From the NCBI GenBank assembly GCA_035298385.1, contig DATGYC010000359.1, forward strand, positions 1 through 18,287: DNA of 18,287 bases. The letters are read 5' to 3'. Both the position numbers and the translations under genes were made by a program. This document shows, piece after piece, positions 7,851 through 14,980 of the stretch. The notes below the pieces were generated by a model, which was not told the origin of the DNA, searched no databases, and was given only the letters and a program-made list of their open reading frames with translations. Each line of letters begins with the position of its first letter. Position 1 is the first letter of the stretch. This stretch comes from DATGYC01 sp035298385. Its GTDB lineage: Bacteria; Bacillota; Sulfobacillia; Symbiobacteriales; Symbiobacteriaceae.

Positions 7851-10190
7851 CTACTCCGGCTCGATCGGACGCAGGTAGGAGCTAAGTAGCGTCTTCTGCC
7901 CGGCGCCCGGGAAGTGAACGGTGACGGTCTCGCCGCGGGCCTCGCGCACGACGCCCTCGCCGAACTTGGCGTGCCAGACGGGGTCGCCAGCGGCGAAGTT
8001 CGGGGCTGCGGGGGCGGCAGGGGCGCCCCAGTCGGGCGTCGTCCGCCGCTGGAGCCCCTTGGCCTCCGGCGTGCGGCCCCAACCGGTGGAGCCGATCGCC
8101 GGGGCGGCGGACTCGGCCTCGCCACGGGTGGCGGTGCGGCCCCAGCTAGAAGCGCCCGCAGACTCAGCATCGCTCCGGCCACGGGCGCCCCATCCCGGCG
8201 CGGCGTTGGATGCGGCCCAGGCCGGGCGCCCGCCATTCCGCTGCTGGAGGAGCTCATCCGGCACCTCCTGCAGGAAGCGGCTTGGGGCGTACCACTGGGT
8301 CTGGCCCCAGAGAGACCGGGCTGAGGCGGAGGTCAGATAGAGCCGCCGGCGGGCTCGGGTCATGCCGACGTAGCAGAGGCGGCGCTCCTCCTCCATCTGG
8401 GTCTCGTCCGTGAGGGCCCGATTGTGGGGGAAGATTCCCTCCTCCATACCAACCAGGAAGACGACCGGGAACTCGAGCCCCTTGGCCGAGTGCAGGGTCA
8501 TCATCGTCACCTTCGATTCGCCCTCCTCGACGCCCTCGACATCCGCCACAAGGGCGGCGGTCGCCAGGAAGGCATCCAAGGCGGTCATCCCCTCGGCCTC
8601 TTCGCCGACGGGCATCTCGAACTCGCCGGCCATGGAGACCAGCTCCTGCAGGTTCTCCAACCGCCCTGCGGCCTCGATCGAGTTGTCGGCCTTTAGTTCG
8701 GCCAGGATCCCGGAACGGTCCAGGACCTCCTGAACCAGTTCGGCCATCGTCCGGGTGGCGGTCAGGTTGGTCAGTTCCTCGATCAGGCGGCCGAACTCCT
8801 CGACCTTGGTCCGGTAGTTGCCGGTCAGGTTATGCACGAGCGAGCAGTCGACCGCTACGGCGGCGACCGGGGCGCCCCACTGCTCCGCGTACTCTACGAC
8901 CTTGTCGACCGAGGCCGGTCCAACTCCTCGCTTCGGCACGCTAATGGCGCGCCGGAAGGAGATCGAGTCACTGGGATTGGCCATCAGACGGAGGTAGGCC
9001 ATCACGTCCTTGACCTCTTTGCGCTCGAAGAAGCGGAGACCGCCCACGATTCCGTAGGGGATCCCCTTGCGGACGAAGGCCTCTTCCAGGGCGCGCGACT
9101 GGGCATGGGTCCGGTAGAGGATCGCCACGTCCTGGTAGGTCGGGGCGCCCCCGCCCTCGCCATAGCCCTCCGCCCGGAGCCGCTCGATCTCCCCGGCGAC
9201 GAACCAGGCCTCATCCGACTCGTCCGAGGCGCCGTAGCGGTGAAGCTTCTCACCCGGCCCCTCGGCGGTCCAGATCTTCTTGTCCTTCCGGTTGACGTTG
9301 AGCCGGACCACCTCAAAGGCGGCGTTCAGGATGTTGCCGGTGGAGCGATAGTTCTGCTCCAGCTTGATCACCCGGGCGTCCGGGTAGTGGTGCTCAAACT
9401 CCAGGATGTTGGAGATATCCGCCCCGCGCCAGGAGTAGATCCCCTGGTCGTCATCACCGACGACGCAGAGGTTTCGATGCTTCGCTGCCAGCAGGAAGAC
9501 CCAGCGGTTCTGAATCGCATTCGTATCCTGATACTCGTCCACGTGGATGAACTCAAACTTGTTCTGGTAGTACTCGAGCACCTCTGGGTAGAGCTCGAAG
9601 AGCTTGACGCACTTGACCAGAAGGTCGTCGAAGTCCAGGGCGTTGTTCGCCCTTAGCTTCTCCTGATAGCGGCGATAGACCTTCGCTACCTGCTGCTGAT
9701 AGTAGTCACCGACGCGCGCTTCGAAGGCACGCTCGTCCTGCCCCTTGTTCTTGGCGTCGGAGATCGTGCCCAGGACGGCGCCCGGCTGGAACTGCTTGTC
9801 GGAGAGGCTCAGCTCCTTCAGACACTCCTTGACCACCGCCTGCTGGTCTGCCCCGTCCAGGATGACGAAGTTCTTCGCATAGCCGAGCTTCTCAATATCG
9901 CGCCGGAGCATCCGAACGCAGGCGCTGTGGAAGGTGGAGACCCAGACGTCAGCCCCAGCGGTACCGGCTAGGTGGGCGACGCGCTCCTTCATCTCGTTGG
10001 CGGCCTTGTTGGTAAAGGTGATCGCCAGGATGCGCCAGGGCGCCGTCCCCTCCTCGATCAGGCGGGCGATGCGGAAGGTGAGGACCCGGGTCTTGCCCGA
10101 GCCGGCGCCCGCCAGGATCAGCAGCGGGCCGGTCCCATGCTCCACGGCCGCCCGCTGCTCGGGGTTCAAGGTAGTTAGATCAATTGCCAT
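7851..10190 (-). CDS. pcrA: ATP-dependent DNA helicase PcrA (UvrD/Rep family, SF1A)
   Basis: This is a 3'-5' helicase for nucleotide excision repair, rolling-circle replication, and removal of RecA or stalled RNA polymerase. In the 779-aa protein, Walker A GAGSGKT is at 28-34, DEYQ at 218-221, GDDDQGIYSWRG at 245-256 and the motif IV region EQNYRST at about 278-284. Motif V (TLHSAKGLEFPVVFLVGMEE) and motif VI (VGMTRARRRL) follow further on. Residues 655-734 are a low-complexity Ala/Gly/Ser/Pro linker with spaced Trp-Gly motifs. The last 45 residues, from GDPVWHAKFGEGVV to SYLRPIEPE, are the Tudor-like domain known in this family to contact RNA polymerase. The ATG at 10190 has AGGAGG five bases upstream; an in-frame upstream ATG at 10205 has no such site. 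It is the first gene of the pcrA-ligA operon. Confidence 0.97.
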   Translation of the reverse strand: MAIDLTTLNPEQRAAVEHGTGPLLILAGAGSGKTRVLTFRIARLIEEGTAPWRILAITFTNKAANEMKERVAHLAGTAGADVWVSTFHSACVRMLRRDIEKLGYAKNFVILDGADQQAVVKECLKELSLSDKQFQPGAVLGTISDAKNKGQDERAFEARVGDYYQQQVAKVYRRYQEKLRANNALDFDDLLVKCVKLFELYPEVLEYYQNKFEFIHVDEYQDTNAIQNRWVFLLAAKHRNLCVVGDDDQGIYSWRGADISNILEFEHHYPDARVIKLEQNYRSTGNILNAAFEVVRLNVNRKDKKIWTAEGPGEKLHRYGASDESDEAWFVAGEIERLRAEGYGEGGGAPTYQDVAILYRTHAQSRALEEAFVRKGIPYGIVGGLRFFERKEVKDVMAYLRLMANPSDSISFRRAISVPKRGVGPASVDKVVEYAEQWGAPVAAVAVDCSLVHNLTGNYRTKVEEFGRLIEELTNLTATRTMAELVQEVLDRSGILAELKADNSIEAAGRLENLQELVSMAGEFEMPVGEEAEGMTALDAFLATAALVADVEGVEEGESKVTMMTLHSAKGLEFPVVFLVGMEEGIFPHNRALTDETQMEEERRLCYVGMTRARRRLYLTSASARSLWGQTQWYAPSRFLQEVPDELLQQRNGGRPAWAASNAAPGWGARGRSDAESAGASSWGRTATRGEAESAAPAIGSTGWGRTPEAKGLQRRTTPDWGAPAAPAAPNFAAGDPVWHAKFGEGVVREARGETVTVHFPGAGQKTLLSSYLRPIEPE

Positions 10191-10297
10191 ACAATCCTCC
10201 TGCAACGGAACGGGGGGTGTGGTCGAAGCAGCGCGCTGACGGCGAACAGATCGAAATCTTTTATGGCTATAACCACCCAGATCGTTCCAGTTTCACG

Positions 10298-10327
10298 TTG
10301 ACAGTGGTCAGAGACCTCCAGTAAAGT
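10298..10327 (+). promoter_or_regulatory. Probable promoter of the lytic transglycosylase gene
   Basis: A perfect TTGACA (10298-10303) and TAAAGT (10322-10327, four of six consensus bases) are 18 nt apart. Transcription would start near 10334, about 70 nt before the ATG at 10404. It lies in the divergent gap with pcrA, for which I see no equally good promoter. Confidence 0.6.
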
Positions 10328-10403
10328 GGTCCTTACCCGCTGTCCAAATAGCCAATTAAATTATCCGGCACGAAATACTCCGTCCCAGAAAGGAGCAGCG
10401 ATC

Positions 10404-11075
10404 ATGCAAGACCGATTCTCCCCTCTTGGGATACCCCTTCGGCTCACGATTCTCCTGCTCCCGTTCTGCCTGGGCGGTCTGGTGACACTCCGCGTGATCA
10501 ACTGGGCACAGCTTTCGGTCGAGGTTGGGGGCGCCCCTGCCCTGCCTCACGCCAGTCAGCCGCTCATCGCACAGGAACTCGTGATGGATGTGCTGCGGGA
10601 ACGGGTCGCGATCGCGGCCAGCCGGGAGGGCGAGCGGCGCCCGGAGCCCGTCCAAGTCCTACCCGAGGTGGTTCCCAGTGCCCGGATCGACGACCTGGTC
10701 CCGGTTGCGTACCGCTCGCTGGTCCTGCGCACCGCTGCCCGTCACGGGCTTGATCCCCGCCTGCTGGCAGCCGTGATCAAGTTGGAGTCCCGCTTTGATC
10801 GAACGACCGTCGGCACGCATGGTGAGGTCGGGCTGATGCAGATCCTGGCCGATACGGGGGCCTGGCTGGCCCGCTACGCGGGGATGGAGAGCTACGACCT
10901 GCGTGATGATGAGACGTCGCTGGAGTTAGGTGCAATCTATCTAGCGATCAACCTGCGCGAGTATGGCTCGGTCGAGAAGGCGCTGGCGGTCTACAACGGC
11001 GGGCCACGGGCGGCGGCGGGGTGGGAGTCGAACATCTACGTGGCACGGGTGCTCTCTTACTATCGTCCTTCGTAG
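10404..11075 (+). CDS. Membrane-anchored lytic transglycosylase (SLT domain)
   Basis: This 223-aa protein is predicted to cleave the MurNAc-GlcNAc bond of peptidoglycan to a 1,6-anhydro product outside the membrane. An N-terminal hydrophobic segment (about 12-30) serves as signal anchor, and a charged stalk runs to about residue 95. The C-terminal SLT/goose-lysozyme-like domain spans about 100-220. The catalytic Glu is Glu128 in IKLESRFD. Family motifs GLMQI (143-147), AVYNGGP (195-201) and the final YVARVLSYY are all present. The ATG at 10404 follows AAAGGAG by 7-8 nt. A longer frame starting with GTG at 10326 overlaps the promoter and is rejected. It is transcribed divergently from pcrA and followed by a terminator-like hairpin. 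A role in cell-wall turnover or sporulation is possible but not shown. Confidence 0.88.
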   Translation: MQDRFSPLGIPLRLTILLLPFCLGGLVTLRVINWAQLSVEVGGAPALPHASQPLIAQELVMDVLRERVAIAASREGERRPEPVQVLPEVVPSARIDDLVPVAYRSLVLRTAARHGLDPRLLAAVIKLESRFDRTTVGTHGEVGLMQILADTGAWLARYAGMESYDLRDDETSLELGAIYLAINLREYGSVEKALAVYNGGPRAAAGWESNIYVARVLSYYRPS

Positions 11076-11142
11076 GGATTCGATAACCCGATTCAACCCG
11101 GATGCGCGCAGACCTGGTATCCTTTGGGGGATTATAATGGGT

Positions 11143-11178
11143 ACACGGAGATTCGGAGGGTTCACTCCATCTCCGTGT
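11143..11178 (+). terminator. Terminator-like hairpin after the transglycosylase gene
   Basis: Arms acacggagat (11143-11152) and atctccgtgt (11169-11178) pair over 10 bp, with an inner ggag/ctcc pairing in the loop. The hairpin is followed by tcttcgtttcc, a broken T tract. It lies 68 nt after the stop at 11075. It is probably the terminator of that gene, but it also lies downstream of a TATAAT and could be in the leader of the XPB gene. Confidence 0.5.
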
Positions 11179-11312
11179 TCTTCGTTTCCCCCTCCCATAC
11201 CTAGCACCCAAGTTTGACCGTCCAACTCGCCGGATATCCTGAGCGGCAGGAGAAACTCTAGACGTCCGAGAAAATATTCAGATTGAGAACCGTATGCAGA
11301 GGAGGCGGGCTG

Positions 11313-13019
11313 GTGAGCAGTTACATGAATCCCCTGATCGTCCAGAGCGACCGGACCGTCCTTCTGGAGGTCGGGAACCCCCTTTACGAGGAGGCCCGTG
11401 ACCTGCTGGCCTTCTTTGCCGAGCTCGTCAAGAGCCCGGAGCATATCCATACCTACGCCATCACCCCGCTCTCCCTCTGGAACGCTGCGGCAGCTGGACT
11501 GACCGCCAGCGGTGTCCTGGAGGGGCTGGAGCGGTTTGCGAAGTTTCCCGTGCCCCCCGCCCTGCGTGTGGAGATTCAAGACCTGATGGGACGCTACGGC
11601 AAGGTTCGGTTGATGCGTGGCAGCGACGGCGCCCTGCTCCTGCAGGCTGACGACCCCCTCCTCCTGACTGAACTCTGGCATCAGAAGACGGTCCGGCCGC
11701 TTCTGCTGGCCGAACGTCCGGACGGACTGGTCGTCGACCCGGGCGCCCGGGGCCAGCTCAAATACGCCATGATCAAGATCGGCTTCCCCGTGGAAGACGG
11801 GGCCGGCTACCAGACGGGCGCCCCCCTCCCGGTCCATCTGCGCGAGATCTCCCGCGGCGGGCGCCCCTTCGCCATGCGCACCTATCAAGAACAAGCGGTC
11901 CGCGCCTTTCATAAGGAAGGCTCCCTCTTCGGCGGCTCTGGCGTGATCGTCCTCCCCTGCGGGGCCGGCAAGACCGTCGTCGGGATCGGGACCATGGCCG
12001 CTGTTGGCCAGCAGACGCTCGTCCTGACCACCAACATCACCGCCGTCCGGCAGTGGATCCGAGAGCTTCTCGACAAGACCGACCTGACCCCGGACCAGGT
12101 CGGCGAGTACACCGGCGAGGTCAAGGAGATCAAGCCCGTTACCGTCTCTACCTATCAGATGCTGACGCACCGGAACGCCGAGGGCGAGCGAGCGGTCCAC
12201 CTGGAGCTGCTAGGCGCCCGCGCCTGGGGCCTGATCATCTATGATGAGGTCCACACCCTCCCCGCCCCGATCTTCCGGGCGACGGCCGAGATCCAGGCGC
12301 TCCGACGCCTCGGCCTGACCGCCACCCTGATCCGGGAGGATGGTCGGGAGACCGACGTCTTCTCCCTGATCGGGCCGAAGCGCTACGAGGTCCCCTGGCG
12401 GATCCTGGAGGGGGCCGGCTTTATCGCGGCCGCCACCTGCACGGAGATCCGCATCGGGCTGGACGAGCGGGTCCGGCTCGCCTACGCCACGGCCGACGAC
12501 CGGGCCAAGGTCCGCTACGCCGCCGAGAATCCCGCCAAGGACGTGATCGTCCAAGCGATCGTCGCCCGCCACCCCGGCGAGCAGACGCTCGTCATCGGGC
12601 AGTACCTTGATCAACTAAAGCGGCTCTCCGAACTGCTGGGCGCCCCCCTGATCACCGGCAAGACGCCCGAGAAGGAGCGCGAGGTGCTCTACGCGGGCTT
12701 CAAGGAAGGGACGATTCCGGTCCTGGTCGTCTCCAAGGTAGCCAACTTTGCGGTCGATCTACCGGACGCCTCCGTAGCGATCCAGGTCAGCGGCACCTTC
12801 GGCTCCCGGCAAGAGGAGGCGCAGCGCCTCGGGCGCGTCCTGCGGCCCAAGGCGAACGGCCAACCAGCCTCCTTCTACGCCCTGGTCACCCGCGAGACCC
12901 GCGACCAAGAGTTTGCCCTGAAGCGGCAGCTCTTCCTGACCGAGCAGGGCTACCAGTATGAGATCACCCATGGCGAGGCCTTCCTAGGAGGTGAGCCCGT
13001 TGGCGCTCCTGCACCCTGA
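11313..13019 (+). CDS. XPB/Rad25-family DNA helicase (SF2)
   Basis: This 568-aa helicase is related to eukaryotic and archaeal XPB, the 3'-5' DNA translocase of TFIIH-type repair. An N-terminal ~180-residue region (damage-recognition-like position) precedes the helicase core. Visible motifs are RTYQEQAV (189-196), Walker A LPCGAGKT (214-221), DEVH (311-314), LGLTATL (333-339), the XPB-typical RED sequence beginning at Arg341 (REDGRETDVF) and motif VI QRLGRVLRPK (504-513). I chose GTG at 11313 because AGAGGAGG lies 7 nt upstream. TTG at 11283 and ATG at 11325 are not spaced correctly. The next gene overlaps its end by 20 nt, so the two are coupled. In bacteria XPB homologues are patchily distributed and their cellular role is not well settled; a repair role is inferred from the family. 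Confidence 0.92.
   Translation: MSSYMNPLIVQSDRTVLLEVGNPLYEEARDLLAFFAELVKSPEHIHTYAITPLSLWNAAAAGLTASGVLEGLERFAKFPVPPALRVEIQDLMGRYGKVRLMRGSDGALLLQADDPLLLTELWHQKTVRPLLLAERPDGLVVDPGARGQLKYAMIKIGFPVEDGAGYQTGAPLPVHLREISRGGRPFAMRTYQEQAVRAFHKEGSLFGGSGVIVLPCGAGKTVVGIGTMAAVGQQTLVLTTNITAVRQWIRELLDKTDLTPDQVGEYTGEVKEIKPVTVSTYQMLTHRNAEGERAVHLELLGARAWGLIIYDEVHTLPAPIFRATAEIQALRRLGLTATLIREDGRETDVFSLIGPKRYEVPWRILEGAGFIAAATCTEIRIGLDERVRLAYATADDRAKVRYAAENPAKDVIVQAIVARHPGEQTLVIGQYLDQLKRLSELLGAPLITGKTPEKEREVLYAGFKEGTIPVLVVSKVANFAVDLPDASVAIQVSGTFGSRQEEAQRLGRVLRPKANGQPASFYALVTRETRDQEFALKRQLFLTEQGYQYEITHGEAFLGGEPVGAPAP
12986..12994 (+). promoter_or_regulatory. Ribosome binding site that fixes a TTG start for the helicase partner
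   Basis: The sequence aggaggtga, a near-perfect match to the anti-Shine-Dalgarno, lies inside the end of the XPB gene. The in-frame GTG at 12991 is part of this site and cannot be its start. The in-frame TTG at 13000 is 8 nt past AGGAGG, ideal spacing, so the downstream gene very probably begins with TTG. Confidence 0.78.
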
Positions 13020-14427
13020 TGAGATGGAGTCCCAACTCGCGACGCTCACCGAGGAAGGGCTGGCCGCCCTCAAGGTCGTCTGGATCCATGGGAGCGTAGG
13101 CGGGATCACGGTCGAACTGACCCAGCAGATCCTCCACCTGCTCCTGAACCGGCGCCGCAAGGCGGTGATGGGCGCCCTGGAGCTCCTAGAGAGCCTCGGC
13201 GCGATCAGCACCCGCACGCAGAACTACCGCCAGATCTACCAGATCGCTCAGCCCTGGCAGGACCCGGTCGACCGCTTCCTGGCGGCGACGATCTTCGCGG
13301 CGATCCAGCCCCCAGCGGCGTCCGTCAGCTCGCTACCATCGGGCCGCTTCCTGCTGGAGGACCTTCAGCAGTTGCTCTCCTGGGTCCATTTCACCAAGCC
13401 GGCCCTGACCCAGCAGGGGCAGCTCCACAAGCGCCACCTGACGGCCCTTCTCACCATGATGGGCTGCGCCGCTAACCCCGATGAACTCCCGGGGCGCTAC
13501 CCGGAGCCGATCGGGCTTCTGATGGCCTTCCTGCTGCACCGCCGTCTGGTCAATCGGACTGAGCGGCAGATGCTGACCGGCCCCGACCTGACCGAGTGGC
13601 TCGCCCTGCCGGACTATGCACAGCGGGCCGAACTCTTCCAGTACTGGGTCGATCGCTACTCCTACCAGGACCTACAGACGATCGTCGCCGTGTTGCGCCA
13701 TCTGCCGGCGGGCGAGATCCCCTGGCTCGACCTGGATTCGGCCACCACGGAGCTCGAGCCGCTGGTCAACCCGAGTCAGCGCGGCTCCTTCCGCCTCCGC
13801 CTGGAGCATCACCTGGCGACCTTCTTGGCGCCCTTGGGCCTCTTCGAGCTCGCCGCCGGGAGCGAACCCGGACAACTCTGGTTCCGACCGACGCCCGCCG
13901 GGCTCGCCTTGATCCGGGAGGGGCGCCCCGACCCCGCCGCCGAACCGCCCTTCCCCGGCTTCTGGGTCCAGTCCACCTACGAGATCCTGGCGCCCCGCCC
14001 GGTCCCGACCGGTCTGCTCTGGCTCCTGGAGTCGATGGCCGATCGCAAGGCGGAGACGGACCGCTCACTCACCTACGGCCTGAACCGCCAGTCTGTTTAC
14101 CGCTCCCTGAAGGACGGGCAGAGCGGCCCCGCCCTCGTTGAGTTCCTCCAGCGTCATTCCGCTGCACCGGTACCCCAAAACGTTCTCTTCGACCTACAGG
14201 GTTGGACACAGGCCTTTGGTCAAGTAAGCCTGGAGCGGCTCACCCTACTGCGCTGCTCCTCGCCAGACCTCGCCCTTCAGATCAAGTTTTCCCGCCGCAC
14301 CGCCCCGTTTGTTCTGGGCGAGTTGACACCCCAAGACCTCGTGGTCGACGGCAACCAAGAGGCGGCTCTCCTGGAGGCGCTTGAGGCTGATGGATTGATG
14401 CCCCAACAGAAAGGCGGCGGTCACTGA
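13000..14427 (+). CDS. Helicase-associated protein with Helicase_C_3-like (XPB-partner) domain
   Basis: This 475-aa soluble protein is encoded directly after, and 20 nt overlapping, the XPB gene. The C-terminal third (about 318-430) resembles the Helicase_C_3 domain found beside or fused to bacterial XPB helicases. It reads FWVQSTYEILAPRPV, then YGLNRQSVYRSL, then FLQRHSAAPVPQNVLFDLQGW. The N-terminal 90 residues look like a winged-helix region (TVELTQQILHLLLNRRRKAVM, then LGAISTR). The middle is Leu-rich helical repeat-like sequence without recognised catalytic motifs. No Walker box, nuclease motif or membrane segment is seen. The gene order suggests a stoichiometric partner that loads or regulates XPB on DNA. 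That role is inference; the domain assignment is from motif memory. Confidence 0.75.
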   Translation: MALLHPDEMESQLATLTEEGLAALKVVWIHGSVGGITVELTQQILHLLLNRRRKAVMGALELLESLGAISTRTQNYRQIYQIAQPWQDPVDRFLAATIFAAIQPPAASVSSLPSGRFLLEDLQQLLSWVHFTKPALTQQGQLHKRHLTALLTMMGCAANPDELPGRYPEPIGLLMAFLLHRRLVNRTERQMLTGPDLTEWLALPDYAQRAELFQYWVDRYSYQDLQTIVAVLRHLPAGEIPWLDLDSATTELEPLVNPSQRGSFRLRLEHHLATFLAPLGLFELAAGSEPGQLWFRPTPAGLALIREGRPDPAAEPPFPGFWVQSTYEILAPRPVPTGLLWLLESMADRKAETDRSLTYGLNRQSVYRSLKDGQSGPALVEFLQRHSAAPVPQNVLFDLQGWTQAFGQVSLERLTLLRCSSPDLALQIKFSRRTAPFVLGELTPQDLVVDGNQEAALLEALEADGLMPQQKGGGH

Positions 14428-14435
14428 CCGCCGCC
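14413..14435. repeat. Perfect palindrome spanning two convergent stop codons
   Basis: Arms ggcggcggtca (14413-14423) and tgaccgccgcc (14425-14435) are an exact 11-bp inverted repeat around a single base. The TGA stop of the plus-strand helicase partner (14425-14427) and the TGA stop of the minus-strand lipoprotein (14423-14421) sit in opposite arms. As RNA it would form a GC-rich hairpin in either transcript. No T tract follows, so it is at most a weak or factor-assisted terminator. Confidence 0.8.
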
Positions 14436-14912
14436 GCCGCTTTCGCCGCTCTTCTGTTCGCCGCCTTGTCCACCACCGCCGCCTTGGCCGCCGCCCTGTC
14501 CACCACCGCCTTGGCCACCTTGGACGCCTTTCATCATCATCTCCTGCATGAGGTCACGGATGATCAGCTGCATCTGGGCTTTGAACTTCGGGCTCTCAAC
14601 CATCTTGCCGAAGGAGTCTGCGATCGCTTGCTGGCCAGTCACATCGGTGACCGACTTCTTGACGGCCTCCGAAATCGTCTTCTGGCCTTCTTGCGTGTCG
14701 AGCGCCTTCTCTAGCATCACCGTACCGCCCTCGGTCTTTACCTGACTGGCGAGCCAGTCCTTCTGTTCGTTCTCGGCCAGGGTCGCCTTGACCGCCTTCT
14801 TGACCTGATCGTCCTCAACCTTAGCCTCTTGCCCGCCACCTCCGCCACCGCCACCGCCGGAGCAGCCAACCAGAATCATGACACTGAAGAGGGCGCCCAT
14901 CCATTTACGCAA
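14421..14912 (-). CDS. GerD-like lipoprotein (probable spore germination protein)
   Basis: This 163-aa predicted lipoprotein has n-region MRKWM, hydrophobic core, and lipobox LVGC with lipidated Cys17, followed at once by Ser and nine Gly. The body (about 30-128) is a charged helical region with DDQVKKAVKATLAE, DTQEGQKTISEAVKKS and MVESPKFKAQMQLIIRDLMQ. It resembles GerD, the inner-membrane lipoprotein that clusters germinant receptors in spores. The tail from about 130 is almost pure Gly/Gln (QGGQGGGGQGGG). The chosen TTG start at 14912 lies 10 nt after AAGGAGG and gives a textbook lipoprotein signal; the GTG at 14942 precedes that site and is rejected. Its stop overlaps the convergent helicase-partner gene by 7 nt. 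The lipoprotein call is strong; the GerD identity is moderate, since the match is from memory and the tail is unusual. Confidence 0.7.
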   Translation of the reverse strand: MRKWMGALFSVMILVGCSGGGGGGGGGQEAKVEDDQVKKAVKATLAENEQKDWLASQVKTEGGTVMLEKALDTQEGQKTISEAVKKSVTDVTGQQAIADSFGKMVESPKFKAQMQLIIRDLMQEMMMKGVQGGQGGGGQGGGQGGGGGQGGEQKSGESGGGGQ

Positions 14913-14980
14913 GTCGATCAAGCCTCCTTGGAGTGCTCTCACTGGTAATCTCCCGCTAATGAAGGGCGCCTATACGAGCG

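Noticed and set aside
10191..10205. A longer pcrA start at the ATG at 10205
   Set aside because: AGGAGG lies between the two ATGs and fits only the downstream ATG at 10190.
10941..12200. A 419-codon open frame on the minus strand opposite the XPB gene and transglycosylase end
   Set aside because: It is antisense to well-supported genes, rich in Gly/Asp/Leu/Arg as expected of a GC-rich shadow frame, and shows no domain or ribosome binding site.
11313..14427. Possible phage-defence system built around the XPB-like helicase
   Set aside because: No nuclease, methylase, phospholipase, TIR, reverse transcriptase or mobile gene is adjacent; neighbours are housekeeping genes, so a defence call is unsupported.
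14448..14530. Tandem repeat in the ccgccgcc / ccaccacc stretch, considered as a CRISPR-like or microsatellite element
   Set aside because: It is simply the coding sequence of the Gly/Gln-rich lipoprotein tail; there are no spacers and no regular unit.
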